A DNA stretch of 64,000 bases from Bin87 sp965204905. GTDB taxonomy: Bacteria > Chloroflexota > Dehalococcoidia > Lucifugimonadales > UBA3495. Of this stretch, positions 9,006 to 17,978 are shown piece after piece. How positions within the stretch are numbered: the stretch's first letter is position 1; every line of letters starts with the position of its first letter. The stretch spans positions 2,046,001-2,110,000 of the forward strand of contig OZ242042.1 in the NCBI GenBank assembly GCA_965204905.1, in the 5' to 3' direction. Position numbers and translations under genes: made by a program. The notes under the pieces were generated by a model. The model was not told the origin of the DNA. It saw nothing but the letters and a program-made list of their open reading frames with translations, and did no database searches.

Positions 9006-9206
9006 TTACGCCGCGCGTAGCAACTTTTCCTGCGTCGGAGATTTGGCGAAGACCTGCGCAGACTTGGGGATCTCCATCGCCGCATTGGGAGCGTCAAAAT
9101 CCTTCTGCAAGCCACACTGGAGGCAGTTGATGAACATGCCGTAGACGTCCCGCTTGAGCTGCAGGTCCCCTTGGCATTTTGGACAGGCACCGAATTTGAG
9201 CGTCAT
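9006..9206 (-). CDS. Small zinc-ribbon protein
   Basis: A 66-residue protein with two CxxC knuckles (CPKC at residues 8-11 and CLQC at 28-31) around a short beta-hairpin, then a variable tail. The spacing suggests one zinc ion bound by four cysteines. An AGGAGG-like sequence precedes the ATG at 9206. Such mini zinc ribbons are common in Chloroflexota and have no known role. It diverges from the heat-shock operon across ~265 bp. Confidence 0.7.
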   Translation of the reverse strand: MTLKFGACPKCQGDLQLKRDVYGMFINCLQCGLQKDFDAPNAAMEIPKSAQVFAKSPTQEKLLRAA

Positions 9207-9381
9207 GATTACCTCCTTGCCGGTACGATGTGCGCGGCATGGTCGTATTTGGCGTTGGCCCTTGTTATCGTCCTATGGTTGTACGTTTTGAATCGTAGGA
9301 TCGGATTGCCCTTCGGATAAGTTTTTAGCCTTCCGGATTCACCACCACAGCAGACACGGTTTGGTTAAAACGACTATATGA

Positions 9382-9411
9382 CTTGATACGTATCGTGTCA
9401 AGGGATATTAT
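9382..9411 (+). promoter_or_regulatory. Promoter of the hspR-grpE-dnaK operon overlapping a HAIR-like operator
   Basis: CTTGATA (9382-9388) and TGTCAAG (9396-9402), separated by 7 bp, match the HspR HAIR layout (CTTGAGT-N7-ACTCAAG) with 6 of 7 arm positions complementary. The first arm contains a -35 box TTGATA (9383-9388), and 17 bp on is a -10 box TATTAT (9406-9411). The operator covers the -35 and spacer, so a bound repressor would block RNA polymerase. The start codon is ~60 bp downstream. Confidence 0.7.
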
Positions 9412-9471
9412 TTCAGCATAGCAATGTGATATAATTCACGCAGGCGGAGCGCAAGGAAGTGAGGTACAACG

Positions 9472-10008
9472 ATGCAACAACGATGGTCCAGACAGCTCCG
9501 AGTCGGGAGTAGGCAGCCGGAGACCTACCCGGCTCCCGTTGCCGACGCTCCGGCTCCCTGGCCATCCACTCCGGGGGCGCTTGGCGAAGGTAACGAAGCG
9601 CGCGAGATGCCCTCGCCGGCCAGCGAGTTGGAGGGTGTTTACATCATCTCCGTCGCCGCGCGGCTGCTGGAGATGCACCCTCAAACCTTACGCAAGTATG
9701 AGAGATTGGGCCTCATACAACCCGTGCGGACGGTGGGTATGCTACGCCTCTACTCCCAGGAAGACCTTCGCAAAGTAATGCTCATCCGGCACTTGATGGA
9801 CAATCTGGGGCTGAATCTGGCCGGCGTGGAATTCGCTCTGAAACTCGTTAACAACCTGAACGTGTTTAGCCGACGGCTCTCAAAATCCGTGGAGGATTCC
9901 GCAACTGCGGAACGCATCCGTGAGGAAGTTTCCCTGCTGTGCGACAGCCTTAGCCTGCCAACGCCGGACCAACCACCAACTATCGACCATACCAGGAATA
10001 CCCGATGA
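9472..10008 (+). CDS. hspR: HspR-like MerR-family heat-shock repressor
   Basis: A 178-residue protein with an N-terminal Pro/Ala-rich extension (about 55 residues) and a MerR-type winged helix: YIISVAARLLEMHPQTLRKYERLGLIQPVRT, then RLYSQEDLRKVMLIRHLMDNLGLNLAGVEFALKL. The HPQTLRKYE recognition helix and LNLAGVE segment are typical of HspR. Known HspR proteins bind HAIR sites and repress the dnaK operon with DnaK as co-repressor. That fits the HAIR-like site upstream and the grpE-dnaK genes downstream. A GAGG precedes the start, and the stop overlaps the grpE start. Confidence 0.85.
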   Translation: MQQRWSRQLRVGSRQPETYPAPVADAPAPWPSTPGALGEGNEAREMPSPASELEGVYIISVAARLLEMHPQTLRKYERLGLIQPVRTVGMLRLYSQEDLRKVMLIRHLMDNLGLNLAGVEFALKLVNNLNVFSRRLSKSVEDSATAERIREEVSLLCDSLSLPTPDQPPTIDHTRNTR

Positions 10009-10628
10009 CCGCCGAACAAATCCACCCCTCAGACGAAAACCGTTCCGAAGACAGCGCTCCTGCCAATCCGGGCGAGTGCGATCAGGTAAACCCCAGCAGT
10101 ACCGAGCCGGATGCGGTTAACGCCCCTTTCACCCCTGAGCAGGAAGCCGGCATGTTGCGCATCGCTCTGGCTGAAGCCAGGGAAGAAATAGACCGCCAGA
10201 TTGATGCAGTCCAGCGCGGCAAAGCAGATCTGGCCAACGCGCGCCGGCGACACGACGAAGAACGTCTGAGCATCCAGCAACAAGCCAACAGCCGCCTGTT
10301 GGTACAACTCCTGCCCATTGTTGACGAGCTTGACCTGGCCGTGAATCACCTGGAAAGCGGCGGCCCGGCAGAGTCTGGAGAACCAGTATCAGAATCCTGG
10401 GTGCAGGGAGTTCGATTGATCCAGCGCAAGCTGGCCGGATTTCTGGAGGCGCAGGGCGTAGCTAGAATAGAATCATTGGGCGAGCCTTTCAACCCGGAGT
10501 TGCACGAAGCCGTGGGAATGGCCCAAATCGAAAGCGCAGAGTCGGGGCATATCGTTGAAGTCCTGCGCCAGGGATACCGACTGCATGATCGCGTCGTGCA
10601 GGTAGCCCAGGTGGTAGTGAACCAGTAA
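10005..10628 (+). CDS. grpE: Nucleotide exchange factor GrpE
   Basis: A 207-residue protein with an acidic disordered N-terminus, a long coiled-coil helix (about residues 45-95) and the C-terminal beta-domain with LIQRKLAGFLEAQGVARIESLGEPFNPELHEAVG and VLRQGYRLHDRVVQVAQVVV, both GrpE signatures. It releases ADP from DnaK. The start overlaps the hspR stop by 4 nt (ATGA), so translation is coupled. dnaK follows 79 nt later. Confidence 0.93.
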   Translation: MTAEQIHPSDENRSEDSAPANPGECDQVNPSSTEPDAVNAPFTPEQEAGMLRIALAEAREEIDRQIDAVQRGKADLANARRRHDEERLSIQQQANSRLLVQLLPIVDELDLAVNHLESGGPAESGEPVSESWVQGVRLIQRKLAGFLEAQGVARIESLGEPFNPELHEAVGMAQIESAESGHIVEVLRQGYRLHDRVVQVAQVVVNQ

Positions 10629-10707
10629 TGCAGGCGCTCCGTAAGGGAAACCAAAAGCGCCGTCTATAACAAACCCAGTTGAACAACCAGATTTCAGGAG
10701 TACAGCA

Positions 10708-12597
10708 ATGGCGAAAATCTTGGGCATCGACCTCGGCACCACCAATTCGGTGGCTGCGGTGATTGACGCCGGGGAAGCTGACGTGGTGGAGAGCGCCGAG
10801 GGCAATCGCATCACTCCTTCCGTTGTGGCGGTTAACACTCGCAGCGGTGAACGCTACGTTGGGCAGACTGCCAAGCGGCAAGCGGTTACCAACCCGGAGA
10901 ACACTATCTTTTCCGTTAAGCGCCTGATGGGTCGTCGGTATTCCGATCCCGAGGTACAGGACGCGGCCACGCGCCTGCCCTATAAGATTGTAGCGGGCGA
11001 GAATGGAGACGCTCACGTGGAAATGGCGGGACAACCTTACGCGCCTCCCCAGATTTCCAGCATGGTCTTGCAGAAAATCCGCCAGGATGCCGAAGCGAAG
11101 TTGGGCGAACGGATCACCCAGGCGGTCATCACCGTCCCTGCCTATTTTAACGACGCACAGCGACAGGCGACCAAGGACGCCGGAACCATCGCGGGCTTGG
11201 ACGTACTGCGGATCATCAACGAACCTACTGCGTCTTCGTTGGCCTACGGCATTGACCGTCAGCAGACGGATTCTACCGTGGCCGTGTTTGACCTCGGCGG
11301 AGGTACTTTCGATATCACCATCCTGGAGCTTGGCGAAGGGGTGTTTGAAGTTTTGTCCACCAACGGCGACACGTACTTGGGTGGCGACGACTTTGACGAG
11401 GCCATCCTCGGCTGGCTGGTAACTGAATTCCGCTCCGAAACCGGCATCGATCTGGCACAGGACCGCATGGCGTTGCAACGCCTGCGCGACGCAGCGGAGC
11501 GGGCAAAAATCGAGCTTTCCAGCACATTGGAAACCGAGATCAATCTTCCGTTCATAACCGCCGACGCCAGTGGCCCTCAACACCTGGTGAAGTCCTTGAG
11601 TCGGTCGCGCCTCGAACAACTGGTAGGTAATCTGATCGACCGGACGGAAGGGCCTTGCCGCCAGGCTATCGCGGACGCCGGCGTTTCCGCAGACCGGATC
11701 AACGACGTTATCCTGGTGGGCGGGATGACCCGGATGCCCTCCGTGCAGGCAAAGGTTCAGCAAATCTTCGGCAGGGAGCCGTCGCGCTCCGTCAACCCCG
11801 ACGAAGCGGTGGCCCTAGGCGCCGCCATCCAGGCCGGTGTGCTGGGCGGCGAAGTGGGCGATATCGTCCTGCTGGACGTAACACCTTTAACTCTGGGTAT
11901 CGAAACCTTGGGCAACGTCACCACCGCGTTGATTCCACGCAACACCACTATCCCCACCAAGAAAACGGAGACTTTTACCACGGCCGCCGACAATCAGCCG
12001 AGCGTAGATATCCATGTCCTGCAAGGCGAACGGCCCATGTCGGCTGACAACAAGACGATTGGTCGATTCATGCTGGACGGCATACTGCCGGCTCCTCGCG
12101 GAGTGCCTCAGATTGACGTCACCTTCGACATCGACTCTAATGGCATCTTGAGCGTGTCGGCCCAGGACAAAGGCACCGGCAAAGAACAGCGCATCGTCAT
12201 TCAGACCAGCAGTGGGCTTTCGCAGGAAGACATTGAACGAATGATGTCGGAAGCCCAGGCAAATGAAGAAGTTGACCGAACTCGGCGGGCGGAAGTGGAA
12301 ACGCGCAACCAGGCCGATAGCCTCGCTTACTCTGCCGAGAGGTTGCTCACTGAACACGCAGAAATCTTGCCGGCCGATTTGAAATCGGAAGCGGAAGGCA
12401 AATTGGAGGCGTTGCGCTCCGCGATCGCGGCGAACAACGTCGCTCAGATGCAAACGGCCATGAACGAGCTGAACGAGGTCTTGCAAAGAGTGGGGCAGGC
12501 TGTATATAGCCAGCCGGGGGCAGACGGTCCCGGCGCCGGCCCGTCAACGGACGCTCCCGGCGATGACACTGTGGAAGGCGAGTTCCGGGAAGTGTAG
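10708..12597 (+). CDS. dnaK: Chaperone DnaK (Hsp70)
   Basis: A full-length 629-residue Hsp70. The ATPase domain has ILGIDLGTTNSV at the N-terminus, VFDLGGGTFDITILEL and ILVGGMTRMPSVQ. The substrate-binding domain (about residue 385 on) contains LLDVTPLTLGIETLG and RFMLDGILPAPRGVPQIDV. The C-terminal lid ends in a Pro/Gly/Asp tail. AGGAG lies 9 nt before the ATG. Heat-inducible expression through HspR is inferred from the operator upstream of hspR. No dnaJ is present in the window. Confidence 0.97.
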   Translation: MAKILGIDLGTTNSVAAVIDAGEADVVESAEGNRITPSVVAVNTRSGERYVGQTAKRQAVTNPENTIFSVKRLMGRRYSDPEVQDAATRLPYKIVAGENGDAHVEMAGQPYAPPQISSMVLQKIRQDAEAKLGERITQAVITVPAYFNDAQRQATKDAGTIAGLDVLRIINEPTASSLAYGIDRQQTDSTVAVFDLGGGTFDITILELGEGVFEVLSTNGDTYLGGDDFDEAILGWLVTEFRSETGIDLAQDRMALQRLRDAAERAKIELSSTLETEINLPFITADASGPQHLVKSLSRSRLEQLVGNLIDRTEGPCRQAIADAGVSADRINDVILVGGMTRMPSVQAKVQQIFGREPSRSVNPDEAVALGAAIQAGVLGGEVGDIVLLDVTPLTLGIETLGNVTTALIPRNTTIPTKKTETFTTAADNQPSVDIHVLQGERPMSADNKTIGRFMLDGILPAPRGVPQIDVTFDIDSNGILSVSAQDKGTGKEQRIVIQTSSGLSQEDIERMMSEAQANEEVDRTRRAEVETRNQADSLAYSAERLLTEHAEILPADLKSEAEGKLEALRSAIAANNVAQMQTAMNELNEVLQRVGQAVYSQPGADGPGAGPSTDAPGDDTVEGEFREV

Positions 12598-12739
12598 GCG
12601 TTACTTCGGGGTTGCCAAACTGCGAATCCCGCGTAAACTGCCGCGACGACAGTGCCGCTCGATTCCGCAAGTGCTATAATGGTCTGGAGTTAGCCACCTG
12701 CCGCGGTGGTATCTCCACGCCGGAAATTGGGGGAATGCA

Positions 12740-13072
12740 ATGAACGCATCACAAAAAGACGATGTTGAAGTCGGCGGATTGGAAAACGAAAACCCGATGG
12801 CCGATTCAAATCCAATCAGGCTGGATGAGCAAGCGGGTCCTCAAGTAGAGGACTTGGATATCGAGTCTTTGACCCCCTTGCAGACCCACTATCTTGAATC
12901 GCTCCGACAATTGATCGCGGTCAAGAATGACTACCAGTCTGGTTCCGAATACGAGACTTGGATGATGGAATCCATCAACCGTTCGATCTATTCGGCCTTG
13001 CGAGATTGCATTGAAGCCAATATCGGAAGCGTAGCCAAAGATCTGCTGCACCGGGAACACCAGGTCAACTGA
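12740..13072 (+). CDS. Small acidic protein of unknown function
   Basis: A 110-residue acidic protein with no recognisable family, signal peptide or membrane segment. Residues 1-45 look disordered and Asp/Glu-rich. The second half is likely helical (LQTHYLESLRQLIAVKNDY, then YETWMMESINRSIYSALRDCIEANIG). An extended -10 (TGCTATAAT, 12672-12680) lies 60 bp upstream, so it is probably transcribed separately from dnaK. A strong terminator follows. Confidence 0.65.
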   Translation: MNASQKDDVEVGGLENENPMADSNPIRLDEQAGPQVEDLDIESLTPLQTHYLESLRQLIAVKNDYQSGSEYETWMMESINRSIYSALRDCIEANIGSVAKDLLHREHQVN

Positions 13073-13088
13073 AGCTTCGCCGCAAACC

Positions 13089-13125
13089 GACGGCGGGCGG
13101 ACTCTGCTGGAATCCGCCCGCCGTC
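13089..13125 (+). terminator. Rho-independent terminator
   Basis: A perfect 13-bp GC-rich stem (13089-13101 with 13113-13125) with an 11-nt loop, followed by TTGTTTATTT. It lies 16 nt after the stop of the preceding gene. Confidence 0.8.
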
Positions 13126-13169
13126 TTGTTTATTTAAGGGCCGCGGTCATCAGGAAATTCCACGACGCT

Positions 13170-13200
13170 TTGACGACGGCCCATGCGTTTATGCTATAAT
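13170..13200 (+). promoter_or_regulatory. Promoter of the tRNA cluster
   Basis: An extended -10 TGCTATAAT ends at 13200. A TTGACG -35-like box is at 13170-13175, giving a rather long 19-bp spacer. The tRNA-Leu 5' end is 15 bp downstream of the -10. Confidence 0.6.
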
Positions 13201-13214
13201 CGCAATATGAGCAT

Positions 13215-13301
13215 GCCGAGGTGGTGGAAATGGTAGACACGCGGTCTTGAGGGGGCCGTGGGCTTTCGCTCGTGTGGGTTCAAGTCCCGCCCTCGGCACC
13301 A
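13215..13301 (+). tRNA. tRNA-Leu(GAG)
   Basis: A class II tRNA with acceptor GCCGAGG paired to CCTCGGC, anticodon stem CGGTC/GGCCG, a 7-nt loop TTGAGGG giving anticodon GAG, a long variable arm, a T-loop GGTTCAAGTC, and genome-encoded CCA. Confidence 0.9.
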
Positions 13302-13365
13302 GATAGGCTGGGAGAGTGAGGCCACGAATGCGTGTGAAGCCGGGATGATACATGCCTATTGACCA

Positions 13366-13442
13366 GGCGACGTAGCCAAGTGGACTAAGGCGGAGGTCTG
13401 CAAAACCTCTATTCGGCGGTTCGAATCCGCCCGTCGCCTCCA
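13366..13442 (+). tRNA. tRNA-Cys(GCA)
   Basis: Acceptor GGCGACG pairs with CGTCGCC. Anticodon stem GAGGT/ACCTC encloses loop CTGCAAA (anticodon GCA). The T-arm GCGGTTCGAATCCGC is canonical and CCA is encoded. Confidence 0.92.
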
Positions 13443-13540
13443 AATTCATTCGATGATAGCCGGTCGGTTCTGAAGATCAGTTTTGTAAACGCGCTCCGAT
13501 TTCATAGTGATCGGGTGGCGCGATTATTTTTTACCTCCGT

Positions 13541-13628
13541 GCCGAGGTGGCGAAACGGTAGACGCGGCGGACTTAAAATCCGCTACCTCATTGGGGGTGT
13601 GTGGGTTCGAGTCCCTCCCTCGGCACCA
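13541..13628 (+). tRNA. tRNA-Leu(TAA)
   Basis: A class II tRNA. Acceptor GCCGAGG pairs with CCTCGGC, anticodon stem GCGGA/TCCGC encloses loop CTTAAAA (anticodon TAA), followed by a long variable arm, T-loop GGTTCGAGTC and encoded CCA. The next coding start is 8 nt after its 3' end. Confidence 0.92.
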
Positions 13629-13636
13629 AATTTTCG

Positions 13637-15259
13637 ATGAATTACGATGTGGCAATTGTAGGAGCTGGTTCCGCCGGTTCGGTGTTGGCAGCGCACCTGT
13701 CAGAGGATCCGGCCTGCTCGGTGCTGTTGCTGGAGGCCGGACCAGACTACCCGGATTTTGACCGGCTGCCCGACGAGTTGAAGTACGGATTCGCCGCTGC
13801 TCCGGTCTCACCCTCCACTCGAACTGCTGGTGGTCATCCGGTCTCTCTGACCACCAGTCGCCATAACTGGCAATTCACGGCAACCGCTACCGACCAGGCG
13901 CCCTCGATGCTGGTGCCTCGGGGCAAGGTCACCGGCGGCTCCAGCGCCATTAATTCATCAGCCTTTTACCGTGGCGTTCCCGAAGATTTTGACGCTTGGG
14001 AGTCTATGGGCAACGATGAGTGGAGTTACGAAAAAGTACTCCCCTTCTTCCGTAAATTGGAAACGGATGTTGACCAGCAGGGCGACTACCATGGCACCGA
14101 AGGGCCGATATTCGTTCACCACGCCAACCCGGACGCTTGGGACGCCGGCCAGAAAGCTTTCTTCAACGCTTGCCGAGCCGCCGGCTTCCCCGAAACCCAA
14201 GACCACAACCATCCTGACTCCACCGGGGTAGGCCCAAGCGTCACCAATAACCACAGTGGGGTCCGGTTCAGCACGGCCCTGGGATACCTGGGGCCAGCTC
14301 GCCATAGGCTTAATCTGACGGTGCGATCCAATTGCCAGGTGCGTCGGGTTGTCTTTCAAGGCAAACGCGCGGTTGGCTTGCTAGTGGATAGTGCTGTTGA
14401 AACCTTCACCGTTGCAGCTAAGGAAATTATTCTCTGCGCCGGAGCCGTCGGCTCGCCGCACCTGCTGCTGCTCTCCGGCGTAGGCCCGGCTGAGCAATTG
14501 GAGAGGGTGGGCATTCCTGTAGTTCAGGATACGCCCGGCGTGGGACAAAACCTGAAAGACTACCCAAAGGTGTACGTTACCTGGGAAGTAGGAGACGGCT
14601 TGGTTGCACTCTCCAATCGAGGGGCTGGAAGTGCCGCGCTACGGCTGACCGCTCCCCGTTCACGTCTGAGGAACGATCTGTCAATCAGCCTCTCTGCTCT
14701 GGTCGTGCCCCGAGTCAAGGGCATAGATGCAGTTCTCCAGGCCCAAAGAGTACGGCCTGAGGGGGAATCTAGCCCCACACGGTACATTGAAATGATGATC
14801 GCCCTGCTGCTGCCTGAAAGCCGCGGGGAGCTGATGCTAACTTCATCGGACTACCGTGTGCAGCCGGCCATGCACTATAACTACCTGGCTGAACCCTTTG
14901 ACCGAGCGCGGCTGAGAGAGGGCGTTCGTCTGGCCTTGGATTTGGCCGGCCTACCCGAACTAGTCCCCCTGTTGGGAAAGCGCATTGAACCGGAAGACAG
15001 GGATCTGACGAGCGACGATGCGCTGGACCGGTGGCTGCTGCGCGAAGCGACTACCTACTCCCACATTTCCTGCACTTGCAGAATGGGACCGTCCGAAGAC
15101 TATCTGGCCGTGGTCAATCAATACGGGGAAGTTCATGGCCTGAAAGGACTGCGCATCGTTGATGCGTCGATCATGCCCAACCTGGTGCGCGCGCCGATCA
15201 ACCCAGCGGTGATAATGGTGGCGGAACGGGTCGCAGCTTTTATCAAAGCCGGGCACTAG
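13637..15259 (+). CDS. GMC-family FAD-dependent oxidoreductase (choline/alcohol dehydrogenase-like)
   Basis: A 540-residue flavoprotein. The N-terminus YDVAIVGAGSAGSVLAAHL with a downstream LLLEAGPDY is the FAD-binding Rossmann motif. GMC signatures PRGKVTGGSSAIN (near residue 95) and the C-terminal YSHISCTCRMG plus GLRIVDASIMPNLVRAPINPAVIMVAERVA complete the family. It would oxidise an alcohol and pass electrons to an unknown acceptor. I chose the ATG at 13637 because anything further upstream would lie inside the tRNA. No Shine-Dalgarno sequence is visible, and the leader after tRNA processing would be only 8 nt. Confidence 0.88.
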   Translation: MNYDVAIVGAGSAGSVLAAHLSEDPACSVLLLEAGPDYPDFDRLPDELKYGFAAAPVSPSTRTAGGHPVSLTTSRHNWQFTATATDQAPSMLVPRGKVTGGSSAINSSAFYRGVPEDFDAWESMGNDEWSYEKVLPFFRKLETDVDQQGDYHGTEGPIFVHHANPDAWDAGQKAFFNACRAAGFPETQDHNHPDSTGVGPSVTNNHSGVRFSTALGYLGPARHRLNLTVRSNCQVRRVVFQGKRAVGLLVDSAVETFTVAAKEIILCAGAVGSPHLLLLSGVGPAEQLERVGIPVVQDTPGVGQNLKDYPKVYVTWEVGDGLVALSNRGAGSAALRLTAPRSRLRNDLSISLSALVVPRVKGIDAVLQAQRVRPEGESSPTRYIEMMIALLLPESRGELMLTSSDYRVQPAMHYNYLAEPFDRARLREGVRLALDLAGLPELVPLLGKRIEPEDRDLTSDDALDRWLLREATTYSHISCTCRMGPSEDYLAVVNQYGEVHGLKGLRIVDASIMPNLVRAPINPAVIMVAERVAAFIKAGH

Positions 15260-15284
15260 GCAGCTTGGGGAACGGTCAAACGGC

Positions 15285-16067
15285 CTAGTCTTGCCGAGGA
15301 CCCCAGATCACTCCGAATTCTGCTCTCGAAACCAACTCGCCCGTCAGCGTTTCGGCAGTCTGGCCCGCCAGCCAAACCGCCGGCGGCGCCAGTTCATCAG
15401 GCTGAACCATTGGTATGTGGCTGGTTCCCGGCCAGTCCCCTCGCCGGTTCATCCACGTGTCAACCCTGCCGGGTTCCAGGACGTTCACCGCGATGTTGTG
15501 CGGTCTTACCTCTTCAGCAAGGCTGAAAAACATCCTCTCCAGCGCCGCTTTGCTCATCGAATAGCCCACCCGGCCCTCACGATAATTCCTGGCAGAGCCC
15601 GACGTAACGCAGTAAATTGAACCGCCATCGCCCTGGGAGATCATGGATGGCAGCGCGTACTTGCAAAGGAGCAACGGGCCGCGCACGTTGACCGCCAGGC
15701 ATTGGTCCAACAAGTCAACGTCCAGGTCCACCACCGGGGACTCGCAGTCCATCCCCGCATTGCAAACCAGAATATCGATCCGGCCAAATTGGTCCAGTGT
15801 GGCGGTCACTAAGTCCTGAATGTCCTTGACCTGTGCCACGTCGCAGCGGACGGGTATCGCCGTACCACCCCGGTCGGTGATTTGCGCTGCCGTATTCCGT
15901 ATGTCTCCGGACCCGTACTTCTCGTATTGAGTCCCGGCCGACCTGTCTTCATCGGTGCGCGATGCTACGACCACGCTCGCTCCGGCATCGCCCAGCCCCA
16001 GGCAGATAGCGCGCCCGATACCTCGGCTACCGCCCGTTACAATCGCCACTTTGCCGTCAAGTCTCAT
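15285..16067 (-). CDS. Short-chain dehydrogenase/reductase
   Basis: A 260-residue SDR with the NAD(P) motif TGGSRGIG near residue 12, NAG (VCNAG), the catalytic Ser region (YCVTSGSA), and YSMSK as catalytic Tyr/Lys. An unusual insertion (RSAGTQYEKYGSGDIRNTA) follows the second strand. The C-terminus is ordinary SDR. The ATG at 16067 is preceded by AGGTAAG. The gene is convergent with the GMC gene, 26 bp apart. The substrate is unknown. Confidence 0.88.
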   Translation of the reverse strand: MRLDGKVAIVTGGSRGIGRAICLGLGDAGASVVVASRTDEDRSAGTQYEKYGSGDIRNTAAQITDRGGTAIPVRCDVAQVKDIQDLVTATLDQFGRIDILVCNAGMDCESPVVDLDVDLLDQCLAVNVRGPLLLCKYALPSMISQGDGGSIYCVTSGSARNYREGRVGYSMSKAALERMFFSLAEEVRPHNIAVNVLEPGRVDTWMNRRGDWPGTSHIPMVQPDELAPPAVWLAGQTAETLTGELVSRAEFGVIWGPRQD

Positions 16068-16130
16068 TCTTACCTGCCTGCGCCAGACCAAGCTGACTAA
16101 GATCGTCCTGTAATGAAGTCCAGGCGACGG

Positions 16131-17045
16131 CTATGCCGTCGGAGGATTGCGCCGGAACCAATCGATGATCTCCGAGCCGGTGGCGGCCCACACGCCGCCG
16201 CGCCGCATCATGCGGCCCAGCGCCCGGTCAAGGTAGCCGATGCGGAACGGCTGGCCGATGAGCCAGGGATGCAGGTTGAGGGCCATCAGCCGCCCGTTCT
16301 GTTGCCCGTCCTCATACAGGGTTTCAAAACTCTCTTCCAATAGTTGCTGATATCGACTGACCACCACCCTCCGGTCCCAGAGGGCTGATACATCGTCCAG
16401 TTCCCACATGACGGGGAGGGTGAACATCTCGCCGTGGGGGCTGTGCAGCGGGTAGGGCTGCTCGTCGTTGACCCAGTCGCAGACGTAGCGCACCCCGGCC
16501 TCAGACAGCAGTTGCGGCGTGCGCGCCGACTCGCCGTATTCCGGCCCCAGCCAGCCGGCGGGGGCGCTGCCGGTGGCTTGGGTGAGGGCGGACACCGACC
16601 CGCTGATGTACTCCCGCTCCTCGGCTTCGGACATATTGCTGGTAATCATGCGCGACAGCGAGACGCCGTGGCCGATGATTTCGGCGCCGGCGTCCAGGCA
16701 GTGCCGCACCAGGTAGGGGTAGTTCTCGGCGGTCATGGCGTCCATGGCCACGGTGGCCGGGATGCCGTGCTTGCGGAGGGTGTCCAGTACGCGAAAGATG
16801 CCGACCCGGTGCCCGTACTCCCGGTGCGATAGCCTGGCATAGTCGGGAAATCCCCTTGCGCTAAGGCCGCCCGCGAAAGGCGTGGTGAAGCTATCTGCCG
16901 GCGGGTCCCATTCCGGGTGGTCCAGATCTATGATGACGCACAGGGCGACGCGGGCGTTGTCGGGCCAGCGCAGGATGCCCCGCTTGTTGAAGGGCGACCA
17001 GTCGTAATGCGGGTGATCCATCCCGAAGCGCCGTTGTGCGGGCAT
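16131..17045 (-). CDS. Polysaccharide deacetylase-family protein (PuuE/allantoinase-like)
   Basis: A 304-residue member of the NodB/polysaccharide deacetylase superfamily, in the subgroup that includes allantoinase-like PuuE. The motif order is ARVALCVIIDLDHPEWDPP, YGHRVGIFRVLDTLRKHGIPATVAMDA, GAEIIGHGVSLSR, and a final LNLHPWLIGQPFR. GGAGGAAT precedes the ATG at 17045. It lies 14 nt downstream of a clear paralogue. In known relatives these enzymes hydrolyse amide bonds, but the substrate here is open. Confidence 0.82.
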   Translation of the reverse strand: MPAQRRFGMDHPHYDWSPFNKRGILRWPDNARVALCVIIDLDHPEWDPPADSFTTPFAGGLSARGFPDYARLSHREYGHRVGIFRVLDTLRKHGIPATVAMDAMTAENYPYLVRHCLDAGAEIIGHGVSLSRMITSNMSEAEEREYISGSVSALTQATGSAPAGWLGPEYGESARTPQLLSEAGVRYVCDWVNDEQPYPLHSPHGEMFTLPVMWELDDVSALWDRRVVVSRYQQLLEESFETLYEDGQQNGRLMALNLHPWLIGQPFRIGYLDRALGRMMRRGGVWAATGSEIIDWFRRNPPTA

Positions 17046-17059
17046 GGTATTCCTCCGAA

Positions 17060-17968
17060 TCAGCCGTTCAGGCGGGCGGCGTGGGCTACCGCCTCGTCGT
17101 AGTAGTTGGCGATGTAATACTCGGCGATGTCGTCGGCGGTGGTCTGCCAGACGCCATCGTGGGACATGATGTAGCCCAGCACATCGTCCAGATACCTGGC
17201 CCGGTGGGGCTGGCCGATGAGGTAGGGATGAAGCGCAATGCACATTACCCGGCCGCTCTCCGCGCCCTCCTCGTATAGCTGGTCGAACTGGGCCTTGCAG
17301 ATCTCGGCGAAGTAGTCGCCTTCGTAGTGCTGCCGGAACAGCGGGGCGTCGTTGAGCTCGATGGAGTACGGAACCGAGACGAGCTTGCCGCTGTTGACCC
17401 GAATGGGCACGGGCTGGTCGTCGTGCATCCAGTCGGTGTGATAGATGAGGCCGGCCTCGGCCATCAGGTCCGGGGTGCGCTCGGTGCCGGAGATGGCCGG
17501 CCCCAGCATTCCCTTGAGCTGCTTGCCGGTGTGCCGTTCCAGGGTGTCGATGGTGTCCCGGTAAAACTCGCGCTCCTGCTCTTCGGTGTAGTTGTTCAGG
17601 TAGCGGGTGTTGTAGATGCCGTGGCTCATGAAGTCATAGTTGCGCTGCACCATGGCCTCCCCGATCTCGGGGAAATGCTCCAGCACCGCCATGTTCAGCG
17701 ACACGCAGCACCGGATGTTGTGCTTGTCCAGCACGTCGGTCATGCGCCAGAAGCCCACACGGTTGCCGTAATCCCGGTAGGCGTAACCTTGGACGTCAGG
17801 GTAGGGAGTGCGCGGCCAGGGGTCCCGGTTCCCGTCAAACTCCGGCTCGTATTCGTAATGCTCGACGTTGGGCGCAATCCACAACGCCACCCTGGCATCG
17901 TTAGGCCACTTGATGGTGGGGCGGTCGATGATCGGGCTGTAATCGACGCGATTAGGCGGCAAAGGCAT
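17060..17968 (-). CDS. Polysaccharide deacetylase-family protein (PuuE-like), paralogue of the downstream gene
   Basis: A 302-residue paralogue: ARVALWIAPNVEHYEYEP, YGNRVGFWRMTDVLDKHNIRCCVSLNMAVLE, RNYDFMSHGIYNTRYL, GLIYHTDWMHDDQPVPI, and ALHPYLIGQPHRARYLD. The HxxYLIGQP end matches the neighbour. The two probably act in one pathway or as alternative enzymes. The cupin gene lies 10 nt upstream on the same strand, so the three genes likely form an operon. Confidence 0.82.
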   Translation of the reverse strand: MPLPPNRVDYSPIIDRPTIKWPNDARVALWIAPNVEHYEYEPEFDGNRDPWPRTPYPDVQGYAYRDYGNRVGFWRMTDVLDKHNIRCCVSLNMAVLEHFPEIGEAMVQRNYDFMSHGIYNTRYLNNYTEEQEREFYRDTIDTLERHTGKQLKGMLGPAISGTERTPDLMAEAGLIYHTDWMHDDQPVPIRVNSGKLVSVPYSIELNDAPLFRQHYEGDYFAEICKAQFDQLYEEGAESGRVMCIALHPYLIGQPHRARYLDDVLGYIMSHDGVWQTTADDIAEYYIANYYDEAVAHAARLNG

Positions 17969-17978
17969 GACGCACCTC

